A stretch of 64,000 bases of DNA from Onthophagus taurus. Its lineage: Eukaryota > Arthropoda > Insecta > Coleoptera > Scarabaeidae. The translations under genes and the position numbers were made by a program. Location of the stretch: NCBI RefSeq assembly GCF_036711975.1, contig NC_091971.1, positions 27,411,501 through 27,475,500 on the forward strand. Reading direction: 5' to 3'. The notes under the pieces are model-generated. The model was not told the DNA's origin. It was given only the letters and a program-made list of their open reading frames with translations, and did not search any database. The first letter of the stretch is position 1, and each line of letters opens with the position of its first letter. Shown here in pieces: positions 19,568-29,744 of this stretch.

Positions 19568-22500
19568 ATGGCCGACAAGTTACCCAAAATGATCCTGAAA
19601 CGTAGTGGATTTTTAAATCGATTAATTGAAACCGTAGATGTTGGTAACGGTATAGATAATACTGAGCAGGAATCATTATTTATTGTTCGCGCTACTGATT
19701 CACATCACACCTATGATGAGTTTATAAAAATCCATAATTCAATTATTTCGTTGATCGCTGATGATGATTTTGAAACGCACGATGATGTACGTCGTCAAGC
19801 TGATATCGCATACTATTCCATAAAGGCCCGTATGGCTCGTATAACTGAGTCCAAACTTGCATCTGCGACACCTGCACCTGTGACACCTAATCCGATTACC
19901 ACACCTAAACTACAAAAAATCACCTTACCCATTTTTTCTGGTGATTTTAAAACCTGGTCTAGTTTCCATGATTTATATCGGACAATGGTCCATGAAAATA
20001 CAACGCTTTCCAACGTCGCCAAATACCAATATATGATGACGTCACTATCGGGAGAACCGTACCATCTGCTTCAGGGATTACCGGTGACCAGTGACAACTA
20101 CGAAATTGCTTATCAAACATTGAAAAACCGCTATCAAAATAAACGGCATTTGGCCACAATTTATTATAATGAAATACAAAATATTCATATGAAACATGAG
20201 GACTCCTCAAAGGCATATCGGCTACTGATCGACACCTTCACGGAAAATCTCGGAGGTTTAAAAACGCTCGGTTTCCCGGTGGACGCTTGGGACTTTCTGC
20301 TCCTTAATATTCTGCTTCAGAAATTGGATTTGTCAATTCGAACGAAGTTTGAGACAGAATACAGTAAGGTTGAAATACCTACATACAATCAGCTAATTGA
20401 ATTTCTGGAAAGTCATTCCAAAGCCTTGGAATCCGTGAAAATGATTTCCTCCTCCAAAGTCGCTAAATCCTCTCCGAGTCGTCCTTTGAAAACCTACCCA
20501 GCTACATTGGATACTGAGAACAAACAGAAATTAACAAATTTAGCATGCATTCTATGTGAAGATTCACATTACTTATATCAATGTTCAAAATTTCATGAAA
20601 GAACACCATCGCAAAGATTAGCCTGCGCCAACAGTCATAAGTTATGTAAGAATTGTTTAAGCTCCCGTCATACCACCAATAACTGCAAATCCACTCACAC
20701 TTGTCGAGTATGCAATCGGAGACATCACACGCTGCTACACCTAAATTCAAATAATTTATCTCCGAAGCCAGAAGTTTCAAAACCTAGTCCTCCATGTGTC
20801 CCCGAAACCACGGCTGGATCTGTAATGAGTTCATTACTCACTGTTGTCCTGCCTGTCGCTGAGGTGGAAATTGAAGATTGTTTTGGGGCGTTTCATAGGG
20901 TCAGAGCATTAATTGATTCCGGCAGTATGATCAATTTCATAACCGAAGAACTTCAGAATCGCCTTAAAATCGCTAGAACAAAGCACTCCATTGCCATTGA
21001 GGGACTAAACCAAATGAATTCGACATGTAAGAAGGGCAGTGTCATTTGTGCCATCAAACCATGTAATTCTATGCAATCTACGATTAAATTTTCTGCTGTC
21101 GTAACCAGCAAAATTTGTTCCAAGCAACCAAGAGTACCTATTGAATTGTCAAGATATCCTCATCTTCGTAATCTCAACATAACAAAGAGTCAATTATTAC
21201 CTGGATCTATTGATTTATTGTTGGGGTCCGAATTAGTGCCATATATTTTAACTGGAAATCGTCAAATAGGTAAAATGGACGAGCCAGCCGCTTTGGAATC
21301 TGTTTTCGGGTGGTTGGTGATGGGTAAACTGACTGATTTTCCACCGTCAACGTCCAATACGTCTTTAATGACTGAGCCGTCTCTGGACATCTGTATGCAG
21401 AAGTTTTGGGAGGTTGATCAGGTGAAGGGGATCATCGCTGGGTCACCGGAGGATAATCAATGTGAAGATCGGTTCAAATCCACGTACCAACGTACTGAGA
21501 CTGGTCGATTCATGGTCATGTTGCCTTTCAGGACAACAGATTTGGAATTGGGTGAATCTTATTCCCAAGCTCTTCATAGATTTTTATCTCTAGAAAAGAG
21601 ACTAATCAAAGCTTCTGATATATTTGAGAAATATAAGCAATTTATGGAAGATTACCTGTCAACGGGCCACATGTCTCCTGTTCCCAAGACAGATTATTCT
21701 AATACTACCGCATATTACATCCCGCATCATTATGTTGTGAATCCTAACTCTTCCAAACTCCGAGTTGTCTTTGATGCTTCCGCCAAGACTTCCTCTGGGA
21801 AATCTTTAAACGACATTCTGCTTACCGGTCCCAAACTGCAGCGCGATCTCGTTTCCATTCTCATTAATTTTCGCTGTTTTCCTATTGTATTCATTTGTGA
21901 TATCAAACAAATGTACCGCCAAATATTAATTGTGCCTCATCAGCGCGATTTTCAAAGAATTATCTGGAAGGATTACAAAACTAATGAGCTACTTGAATAT
22001 CGGTTGAACACGGTCACATACGAGGTTTCTTCTTCTCCATTCCTGGCACTGCGGGCGGTAAGAGAATTAGCTACAATTTACTCGGAGCAGTTTCCGGAAG
22101 CATCGCGAGTGGTTTTGAACGACATGTATGTTGACGACATCGTAACCGGCAGTTTCTCGGTACAACACGCGTTAAGTCTGCAGCAGCAAATTATAAAATT
22201 ATTATCATTGGGAGGTTTTGAGCTCGCGAAGTGGGCAAGTAACTCGCCAGAATTATACAAATCAATCAACGGCTGCAAGGATGGGGTTGCTGTATCATTG
22301 GATCAAAAGGAGGATGGTTTCATAAAGGTGTTGGGTCTCCATTGGGATCCTCAGGCCGACGCCTTTGGGTTTTCCTACATTCCTCGAGAGACACCATGTA
22401 GCAAGAGAGCTATATTATCAAGCATAGCTCGTATTTATGATCCGATGGGGCTAATTACTCCTTGCATTCTCGCCGCTAAACATCTTATTCAGAAGCTTTG

Positions 22501-24661
22501 GCTGGAGAGATTAAATTGGGATGATCTTCCATCTCAGGAAATCCAGAATTATTGGCATCAATATAAAATGCAGCTGCCACTTCTGTCAAAATTGAAGATT
22601 CCACGACAAATACAACCATCATCAAGTGAAACTGTGGAACTTCATCTCTTCTCGGACGCCTCTTCAGTGGGCTACTGTGCGGTGGCGTATCTGCGTACTG
22701 TTTTATTTGACAATACTATTAAACTGAATTTTGTCTATGCTAAGTCTAGGGTTGCCCCGCTAAAGGTTATTTCTATACCTCGACTGGAGTTGTGTGGTGC
22801 TGTCCTGTTAGCGGATTTAGCAAGATTCCTGATGTCAAGCTTCCCATCATTCCTTAAACCGAAGATCTTCGCCTGGTGTGATTCCATGATAGTGCTGAAT
22901 TGGCTTGATTCAGCTCCGCACCGCTGGAAGACTTTTGTTGCCAATCGGATAGGCCACATTCAGGACATCATCCCCAGAGATTGTTGGCATCATGTACCAT
23001 CGCACGAAAACCCTGCCGATCCAGGTTCGCGAGGGCTTCTTCCCGCCGATTTGGTTCAGTGCAGGCTGTGGTGGCAGGGACCTGATTGGTTGTCACTCTC
23101 ATCATCGAACTGGCCATCCAGACGGACCATTACATGCAACAATGAGGCCTTATCCGAAGAAAAACAACAAACTGTGACTCACGTAACAAAAAAACCTGAT
23201 AACTTTCTAATTACCTTACTCAATCGCTTTTCATCTTTGAATAAAATTAAAAATATAACCGCATATGTTTTGAGATTTGTTTCAGGGTGTCGGAAACAGA
23301 ACAAACATTATCACCAAGCTCTTTCCATTTTCGAAAAGCAACAGGCTTTACACACAATCGCACGTGAAGTCCAAAAGGAGTACTTTTCTGAACTATACCA
23401 ACAAATAAAAAATAATAAGCTGCCTGCAAAACAATATAGAAAACTCGCACCTTTCATAAGCCGGGAGAAATTGCTAAGAGTGGGTGGACGTCTTCGGAAC
23501 TCGGAACTCGGCTTCGACACTAAACATCCAATTCTTTTACCCGGCAAGCATCGATTGAGTGAATTGATCGTCGAAGAATTGCATCGTCAACATTTACATC
23601 CAGGGTTTCGTACACTATCAGCCATTATTGCCAACCAATTTTGGATTCTATCGCCCAGAAACACAATTTATAAAGTATTATCGCGATGTATTAATTGCTT
23701 TAGAAACAATCCAAAATCCTATACACCAATTATGGCCGATTTGCCAGCTTTTCGAGTGAATCAGATGAAGGCATTTACTACGGTGGGCATTGATTTCGCT
23801 GGACCTTTCACAACCACAGTACGGAAACATCGAGGAGCCAAAGCTTTTAAATCCTACCTATGCATCTTCGTTTGTGCCGTCACAAAGGCGGTGCACTTGG
23901 AATTGGTGACTGATTTGTCTTCCGATGCATTTTTGGCTGCATTGAGGCGCTTCGTGGCACGTCGAGGAAGATGTATCAGAATATTTTCCGACAGGGGAAC
24001 TAATTTCGTAGGCGCCTACAATCAAATGTTACAGATTGCACAACAGGCGGGTGGACGACTTGGTATTGAGTGGCTGTTCAACCCTCCGGCTGCACCTAAT
24101 TTTAATGGTTTGACGGAGGCTGGAGTTAAATCAGTAAAAACCCATTTAAAAAGGGTTGTGGGTAACCAAATCTTAACATTCGAAGAATTTTATACCGTAC
24201 TTACCCAAATAGAATCCGTCCTCAATTCTCGTCCGCTTTGTCCTCTCAGTTCGGATCCGAATGACTGTCAAGCTCTCACTCCTGGCCATTTCCTCGTATT
24301 AACACCGCTAAATACTGAAATTCCCTGTAAAGATTTCCAGGATACGCCGTCCAACCGATTGTCGCGCTGGGAATTGCTTCAAAAAATGGTCCAGCATTTC
24401 TGGATGAGGTGGAGTCAAGAGTATCTTCATACCATCCAGCAAAGGGCAAAATGGAATAAAACGTACAACAATATCTCACCTGGAACACTTGTAATCATTC
24501 GAAATGAATGTTTTCCGCCCTTGACATGGAAGTTTGGCCGCGTTGAGGAATGTTTTCCTGGGCGAGATGGTGTCATCCGCGTCGTAACGGTTAAGACCGC
24601 GCATGGTCGATTACAGCGACCTGTTTCGCAACTTTGTCCGTTGCCAATTGAATATTGTTGA
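19568..24661 (+). CDS. BEL C gag-pol polyprotein, intact frame
   Basis: 1697 codons from ATG at 19568 (MADKLPKM). Domains by residue: DUF1759-type gag about 120-270; cysteine/histidine zinc region about 326-391 (CILCEDSH ... CKNCLSSRH ... CRVCNRRHH); aspartic protease LIDSGS about 450; RT with FICDIKQMYRQI about 776 and YVDDIV about 855; RNase H (FSDASSVGY) about 1029; integrase HHCC finger about 1346-1385, catalytic VGIDFAGP (about 1407), FSDRGTNFVG (about 1473) and LTEAGVKS (about 1516); DUF5641-like tail about 1597-1690. All catalytic residues I can check are present. One oddity is TYEVSSSPF at about 22015-22040, where BEL A has TYGVASAPF: the glycine common at this RT position is Glu here. 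This is the only copy in the window that could encode a full polyprotein. Confidence 0.95.
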   Translation: MADKLPKMILKRSGFLNRLIETVDVGNGIDNTEQESLFIVRATDSHHTYDEFIKIHNSIISLIADDDFETHDDVRRQADIAYYSIKARMARITESKLASATPAPVTPNPITTPKLQKITLPIFSGDFKTWSSFHDLYRTMVHENTTLSNVAKYQYMMTSLSGEPYHLLQGLPVTSDNYEIAYQTLKNRYQNKRHLATIYYNEIQNIHMKHEDSSKAYRLLIDTFTENLGGLKTLGFPVDAWDFLLLNILLQKLDLSIRTKFETEYSKVEIPTYNQLIEFLESHSKALESVKMISSSKVAKSSPSRPLKTYPATLDTENKQKLTNLACILCEDSHYLYQCSKFHERTPSQRLACANSHKLCKNCLSSRHTTNNCKSTHTCRVCNRRHHTLLHLNSNNLSPKPEVSKPSPPCVPETTAGSVMSSLLTVVLPVAEVEIEDCFGAFHRVRALIDSGSMINFITEELQNRLKIARTKHSIAIEGLNQMNSTCKKGSVICAIKPCNSMQSTIKFSAVVTSKICSKQPRVPIELSRYPHLRNLNITKSQLLPGSIDLLLGSELVPYILTGNRQIGKMDEPAALESVFGWLVMGKLTDFPPSTSNTSLMTEPSLDICMQKFWEVDQVKGIIAGSPEDNQCEDRFKSTYQRTETGRFMVMLPFRTTDLELGESYSQALHRFLSLEKRLIKASDIFEKYKQFMEDYLSTGHMSPVPKTDYSNTTAYYIPHHYVVNPNSSKLRVVFDASAKTSSGKSLNDILLTGPKLQRDLVSILINFRCFPIVFICDIKQMYRQILIVPHQRDFQRIIWKDYKTNELLEYRLNTVTYEVSSSPFLALRAVRELATIYSEQFPEASRVVLNDMYVDDIVTGSFSVQHALSLQQQIIKLLSLGGFELAKWASNSPELYKSINGCKDGVAVSLDQKEDGFIKVLGLHWDPQADAFGFSYIPRETPCSKRAILSSIARIYDPMGLITPCILAAKHLIQKLWLERLNWDDLPSQEIQNYWHQYKMQLPLLSKLKIPRQIQPSSSETVELHLFSDASSVGYCAVAYLRTVLFDNTIKLNFVYAKSRVAPLKVISIPRLELCGAVLLADLARFLMSSFPSFLKPKIFAWCDSMIVLNWLDSAPHRWKTFVANRIGHIQDIIPRDCWHHVPSHENPADPGSRGLLPADLVQCRLWWQGPDWLSLSSSNWPSRRTITCNNEALSEEKQQTVTHVTKKPDNFLITLLNRFSSLNKIKNITAYVLRFVSGCRKQNKHYHQALSIFEKQQALHTIAREVQKEYFSELYQQIKNNKLPAKQYRKLAPFISREKLLRVGGRLRNSELGFDTKHPILLPGKHRLSELIVEELHRQHLHPGFRTLSAIIANQFWILSPRNTIYKVLSRCINCFRNNPKSYTPIMADLPAFRVNQMKAFTTVGIDFAGPFTTTVRKHRGAKAFKSYLCIFVCAVTKAVHLELVTDLSSDAFLAALRRFVARRGRCIRIFSDRGTNFVGAYNQMLQIAQQAGGRLGIEWLFNPPAAPNFNGLTEAGVKSVKTHLKRVVGNQILTFEEFYTVLTQIESVLNSRPLCPLSSDPNDCQALTPGHFLVLTPLNTEIPCKDFQDTPSNRLSRWELLQKMVQHFWMRWSQEYLHTIQQRAKWNKTYNNISPGTLVIIRNECFPPLTWKFGRVEECFPGRDGVIRVVTVKTAHGRLQRPVSQLCPLPIEYC

Positions 24662-24774
24662 TTTTTATTTTGTATCATGTTTTAAGTTGCTTGTACATTT
24701 ACTGTTATTCGCGGCACAATTTATGTTTATTTACTTTTCCTTGTTGTTAAAAACATTCGTTTTTGGCGGGTGTT
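24662..24774 (+). other. BEL C 3' untranslated region and polypurine tract
   Basis: Short AT-rich spacer after the gag-pol stop, ending in TTTTTGGCGGGTGTT immediately before the 3' LTR; GGCGGG is the purine core expected to prime plus-strand synthesis. Confidence 0.7.
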
Positions 24775-25149
24775 TGTTCGCTCCGCTTATATATTTTTAG
24801 TGCGCATGTGCGACATTCGCCCCCGCTCAGTGTGAGTTTCACCCGCTTGGTCCGCATGCGCACCCTTAACGCACTCCGCTTTTAATTTTAATACGTATTA
24901 CGACTCAGTTCAGTTAAAACGCATTTTGAATACTACGCATCCGCTTCGCATCCGCCAAAAATTCAGTTTAGTTCTCTACCGCATCGCTACGCCGCTTCAG
25001 AAGGTAATTAATCAATTATCATTTGTTTTATTTAAATTTTTAATTAAGAATTATATTTTTTTATTACAATCATCTTGTTTTTTTTTATTATTGCTAATTT
25101 TTGAAACCAGCACCTCCGCTGTTATTGTCGCCTATAATTAGAGCGCACA
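24775..25149 (+). repeat. 3' LTR of BEL C
   Basis: 375 bp, identical by eye to the 5' LTR at 18906-19280. Followed by the target duplication ATTAT at 25150-25154. Confidence 0.95.
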
Positions 25150-25396
25150 ATTATAATATATATATTATTATATTCAGTAAATTTTAAATAAAAATATTTA
25201 ATTAATAAATGTAGCTTTTTTTATTTAAAAACAAATAAACAAAACCACTATACTATATAAAAATTATCCATCTAAATTTCGCGGCTTATCGAAAGAAGTA
25301 CTAGTACATTCCGCTAATGGCGCTGAATTTCATTTCGACTAAATAATGGTGGGGAGTAAAGCTTCTATATACATACATATAATATATTTTTCTATG
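25150..25396. other. Right flank of the P-like remnant, no gene
   Basis: AT-rich non-coding DNA from the end of BEL C to the 8-bp duplication. GTACTAGTAC followed by a short spacer and ATGGCGCTG occurs here (about 25296-25322) and in direct orientation near the left end (about 18511-18540), so it may be a subterminal motif of the element. Confidence 0.4.
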
Positions 25397-25404
25397 TAGT
25401 AAAT

Positions 25405-25570
25405 AAAGTTGGTCCAAAAATTGTAAAGAAAAGTACAAATTTTCGACAAGCTTTCGCATTTCTGGCAACGGGGGATTCATATTCAAGTTTTATGTATTCA
25501 AAGATTGTTCCAGAAGTGTGTGCAGCTATAATAGAAGAATTACAGGAATTTATTAAGGTAAGAATAGCCA
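25405..25570 (+). pseudogene. Harbinger transposase, 5' exon part 2
   Basis: Continues the frame of 18333-18467: KVGPKIVKKSTNFRQAF, FLATGDSYSSFMYS, VPEVCAAIIEELQEFIK, a HARBI1-type region with one internal skip compared with the family. The exon is followed by AAGGTAAGAA, a good splice-donor match at about 25557-25566. The downstream exon with the DDE core is absent; minus-strand MADF-like coding follows instead. Confidence 0.65.
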
Positions 25571-25630
25571 TATTTCTAGGTTAATTTATTTATTTAAAAT
25601 AGTTATCAAAATACATACATTAAATAAAAA

Positions 25631-26165
25631 TTATTTTTCTTTAAAAGTACTTATCAATTCAATAATATCTGTTGGAGTTTCTTGATTATATAAGGAATCT
25701 GTTATTAAAGATGTGTGTGGTAGCTGCTCGTTATTGTATGAAGGAGATGGTAGTGGTGTTTGTCGGCTATATGATGATAATGTAGACGGATGGGGAGATG
25801 ATACTGACATACGCGTATTGGCTAAGTATGCATGATGTGGATGTGTCAAATTGCCCATATCCGCTTCAAATAAAATATTTACATGATGTTCCACAATACT
25901 TCTGGTATGTTGATCATATTTGTGATGTTTATTAGCTACATGTTCACCAAATACAGTACTTTCGTTTCTCGTTAATTTGTTTCGAAAATTTGTTGTTTCA
26001 ATCGTAGATTTCAAAATGTCATAAGCTTCATTCATTCTAGGATCCTCGTTGTTCTTCCTCCTTTTTTGATTTTGTGAAGAGAAAGATCTTGCTGTAGTCA
26101 CTGCTTCTTTTAAGTTTTCCGATATTACCCAGATAGCTATATTATGAACAGCAAATCTGCTTTAA
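25631..26165 (-). pseudogene. Harbinger-associated MADF/Myb-like protein, 5' truncated
   Basis: The frame reads about 175 codons leftward from about 26165 to the stop at 25631. No convincing ATG is visible; the frame is open through 26101. It begins in a helical region, has basic QKRRKNNEDPRMNEAYDILK, then GEHVANKHHKYDQHTRSIVEHHVN, followed by a low-complexity Ser/Pro/Thr tail. This looks like the C-terminal part of the second protein of PIF/Harbinger elements, which helps target the transposase. The MADF/SANT DNA-binding half is missing at the BEL D border. Confidence 0.5.
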
Positions 26166-26191
26166 AGATGTCGGCCACGTTATAGACCACA

Positions 26192-26374
26192 CAATATGAA
26201 CTGAACTTGCATCTTTATTGAATGATTTTTATATGCTATAAGTATTTTCGTACAAAACCACACCTCAATACATCTATTGCCATATTACGGTTTTTAACGG
26301 TTACATCAAGGTCAACAGTGTTACCAACATAAAACATTAAAAAAAAAACAACTTAAGAAACTAAAACCCCAACA
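26192..26374 (-). repeat. 3' LTR of BEL D
   Basis: Shares with 31680-31859 a block from TATATGCTATAAG through AACTTAAGAAACTAAAA(C/T)CCCAACA, with changes in A-run and T-run lengths. The left border is inferred from the TG end and the ~180-bp length of the partner. Confidence 0.7.
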
Positions 26375-26459
26375 TACCGGCCGCCTTGACATATCTATGT
26401 CAAAAAAAAATTAATATCAAATATTAAACTAAAGTCTTACGATCAGTTTGTGTTTTTTT

Positions 26460-28485
26460 TTATTCACTCTTAGGTAAAAAGCACACCTTTTTCACACCAC
26501 GTTTCACCTCACCCCGATTAGTACGAACACTCACCACTCGTATTGCTCCATCATTGCCAGGATGCAACTCGGTCACTAGTCCTAAAGGCCAAAGTAGCGG
26601 AGGAGTGTTGTCCTCCTTAAGTAGTACCAAGTCACCTATTCGGATACCTTCTGGAACGTCGATTCGCCATTTGTTGCGTTGTTGGACAGTATGTAAATAC
26701 TCTGAAGACCATTTTTTCCAAAAATTTTGGCACATTTGTTGTAATTGTTGAAAATTATTTAATGTATTGGTTGGTATTTCCGTAACGTTTCGTTGAGGTA
26801 GGGTAGTCAATGACTCACCAATCAAGAAATGCCCCGGTCTAAGTGCTTGTAAGTCATAAGGATCTTGGGATAAAGGGCACAATGGTCTGGAATTTAGGAT
26901 TGATTCGATTTGGACTAGTAAAGCATAAAAAGATTCGTAAGTCAATCGCGCATTTTGTACAATTCTTTTTAGATGATACTTCGCCGATTTCACCGCTGCC
27001 AAAGACCTCCGAAATGTGGTGTACGAGCTGGGATGAATTGCCATTTTATTTGCTTTACCTCAAAATTTATCAGTTTTTCATCCTTCTGTAACTCGGTTAC
27101 AATCTTAAACAATTCATTATTAGTTCCCTTAAAATTAGTCGCGTTATCAGAGTATATAGTTCCGCATAAGAGATTTATTGGAAGGCGCGGCTTCCAATAA
27201 ATCTCTTCAAACAATTTAAAAATGCGTCCGTCGACAAGTCAGTCACCAATTCTAAGTGTACTGCTTTCGTCACAAAATATACAAATATACAGATATAAGC
27301 CTTTAGGAATTTGCGATTTCTCAAATGACTATTCTTTATTAAAAATGGACCTGCATAGTCTATACCCGTTATGTAAAAGGGTCTAACCGGTACGGTTCTG
27401 TCTCGAGGCAATTCGCCCATTTTTGGATTTCAAAAATTTGTCGGATTTGCTCTAAAACATATGATGCATTCTCTTAAAACCTTTTTTATTATGTTTTTAC
27501 CGTTTATCGACCAAAATTTTTGACGAATGATCGTTAAAAGGGTTTGAGTTCCAGCATGTAGATGTTCTAAATGTTTTTGTTTTATCAACAGGTATGTAAA
27601 TCTGTGCTGTGGTAAAATAGTAGGGTGTTTTTGATTAAAATCTATTGGTGCGTTTTTGAGTCTACCATCTACACGTAATATACCGTTTTCATCTAAATAA
27701 GGATCCAAAGAAATTAACTTGCTACTTCGATGTACAGTTCTGCCATTCTCCAAATCGCTTATTTCTCTTTTGTATACCGTTTTTTGCACAATTTTGATTA
27801 AAATGTCAAATCCAGTATTATATTCTGTTAGTGACAATGTATCTAATTTACGATCTGCTTTAGAAATCTTGCAGTTGTTGGAAAATCTGAAGCATAAAAC
27901 CGTTACGTGCACCAATGTGCGAAGAGAAGAGAATCTCTCGAAAAGATCGAAGTCGAAATCTTGATGAGTTACTTTGAAAGATCTTATATCCGGTAGGCTT
28001 TCGTGTTGTATTCTATCATACTTTGTATTTGGCCATTCGTGTTCCATTAACTTCAACCAACGAGGACCTGTCCACCACAAATCAGATTCCTCTAGGTCGG
28101 TAGTAGAGATTCCTCTAGAAATAATGTCAGCAGGATTCTCTTTGGTCGATATGTGTCTCCAATGACTTACATTTGAAGATTGAATTTTAGAGACTCGATT
28201 AGCGACAAATGTTTTTAGTTTATCTGTCCAACACCATATGTCGTCGAATTTCATGTTTAAAGCTTTTATTGAACTGGTGATCAACTTCGTCAGCAATTCA
28301 GCTGCACATAGTTCAAGTCGAGGAATAGATATTACCTTTAATGGTGCTACTCGCGATTTTGCCGTCAGCAGACGTACTATAATTTTTCCTTTAGAATCGA
28401 TGCTTCTTACGTAAACACAGGCTCCATACGCTAGACTGGATGCATCACAAAAACCGTGTATCTGAACATGAACGCTTTCTAACAC
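26460..28485 (-). pseudogene. BEL D RNase H - integrase - C-terminal domain
   Basis: Three overlapping frames. 28485-27430 carries RNase H (FCDASSLAYGACVYVRS, IPRLELCAAELL, RGISTTDLEESDLWW) and the integrase HHCC finger (HLEHLHAGTQTLL ... CIICFRANP). 27420-26990 carries the integrase core, with GIDYAGPF and YSDNATNFKG. 27044-26460 carries the end of the core and the DUF5641-like tail (LLLKEDNTPPLLWPLGLV, KRGVKKVCFLPK). The core has Asn at the position after SD where other copies have Gln or Arg. Frameshifts near 27425 and 27000 inactivate it. Confidence 0.8.
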
Positions 28486-28592
28486 TAATACATGTCGTGG
28501 TACACTAATTTTATTAACAATTTTTAAGTCGTCAAAAAGTGTAAAAGATTCGTTATGAATGTCTGGTGGTACTGTTTCATCCCATGATATTT

Positions 28593-29565
28593 TTAACAGC
28601 CATAATTTTGAAGCAATATTTTGGCTCTAATGATGATTGGACCGATTAAACCCAGTGGATCAAAAATTTGAGATGTAATAGACAATATAGTTCTTTTCGT
28701 AATACGTTTATTCTTAACATCCAAATCCACTGCATACGCAAATTTATCTATTTCAGCCTTCCATATAATTCCAAGCGTTTTTGTCTCTATTAAACAAACG
28801 TCATTCGCAAATCTGCTCATTATAATTTCATTGCTATTAGAATTAAATTTTCTAAGTTCAAATTTTCCTTTATGTAAAATGGAAATTATATCATCAGCCA
28901 ATTTTATCGCATTTTCAATTGAATTTGATCCCGTCAACAGGTCATCCATGTAAAAATCCTCCTCAATAGCGCGTGCTGCTGCTGGGTATGATTGTTTATT
29001 TTCAATGGATAGCTGTTTCAGACAACGTGTACTCAAAAATGAAGCCGGAGCTGTTCCGTAAGTGTTTAAAACATAATGTTCAATCTCGTTATCCGGATCT
29101 GTGCGCCATACAATTCGTTGTAAATGAGTTTGTTCCTGTTGTATTTTTATCTGTCTATACATTTTTGTTAAATCTCCAGTGACCACGTAATTGTGTTTTC
29201 GAAATCTTAATAAAATTGAACAAAGATCATCTTGTATGACTGGTCCTGTATGTAAAACATCATTTAGTGATACACCATTGGTCGTTTTTGCTGATGCGTC
29301 AAACACTACCCTCAATTTAGTAGTTGTACTACTTGGTTTCCACACACAATGATGTGGTAAATAATTGTTATTACATTGCTACATTCGGGTGTTCAAGGAG
29401 TGTCATGTGGCCCAACCTTTTATATTCGTCCAAAAACTTTACGTATTCATTCCTTAACGATTCATTTTTTGTAAATTTTCTTTCCATTGCGTGTAAACGT
29501 TTTGTTGCATTTTCCAGTGATTCGCCTAACTGAACCTTCTTTGTTTTTGTCGGTAATGTTACCAA
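28593..29565 (-). pseudogene. BEL D reverse transcriptase
   Basis: 29565-29371 holds the protease-RT linker (MVTLPTKTKKVQLGESLENA, MERKFTKNESLRNEY); after a frame change 29345-28593 holds RT: LRVVFDASAKTTNGVSLNDVL, VTGDLTKMYRQIKI, NTYGTAPASFLSTRCLKQL, FYMDDLLTGSNS. The catalytic pair reads Y-M-D-D. A one-base loss separates LNTYGTA from the usual VTYG context. Frameshifts at about 29350 and 28590. Confidence 0.8.
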
Positions 29566-29744
29566 AAATCTACCATCTTCATCACGTCGATGAGTGTTTT
29601 GAAAATGGGTTTCGCAGTATTGTTCGTCTTCTGATAAAAGTTTCTCATGTGTTCTTACCTCTTCGAGTTGCCAAAATTTTTCAATACTATTTTGAATCTC
29701 CTGATTTACACTTAAATGGCAGTGGTTATTATTAAAATATATAT

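Larger units (their letters stand above)
18906..25149 (+). mobile_element. BEL/Pao element C, full length, recent
   Basis: 6244-bp element with 375-bp LTRs that I find identical by eye, TG...CA ends, a 5-bp target duplication ATTAT (18901-18905 and 25150-25154), a tRNA-Tyr primer-binding site, an uninterrupted gag-pol and a polypurine tract. Identical LTRs imply insertion within the recent history of the lineage. It sits inside the P-like remnant. Confidence 0.95.
18468..25396 (+). mobile_element. P-like DNA element remnant, itself split by BEL C
   Basis: Flanked by a perfect 8-bp direct repeat TAGTAAAT (18460-18467 and 25397-25404), the target length of P and hAT elements. The outermost bases are CA...TG, as in P elements, but I see no convincing long terminal inverted repeat. 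Excluding BEL C and its target duplication, about 680 bp remain. They include a fragment resembling the C-terminal part of P-element/THAP9-type transposases. Excision of the whole segment restores the Harbinger frame. Confidence 0.6.
18151..26165 (+). mobile_element. PIF/Harbinger element, split by a P-like element
   Basis: The left end GGTGCATACACATCAAGCG follows TAA (18148-18150), fitting the 3-bp TWA targets of Harbinger elements. It holds transposase N-terminal coding on the plus strand in two pieces (18333-18467 and 25405-25570) and a MADF/Myb-type second protein on the minus strand (25631-26165). The DDE core of the transposase is missing. The right terminal repeat is not found; BEL D begins at about 26192. 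Removing 18468-25396 plus one copy of TAGTAAAT makes the two transposase pieces contiguous in frame. Confidence 0.7.

Noticed and set aside
18511-25322. Shared GTACTAGTAC...ATGGCGCTG as terminal inverted repeats of the P-like element
   Set aside because: The two copies are in direct orientation and internal to the 8-bp duplication, so they cannot be the terminal inverted repeats.
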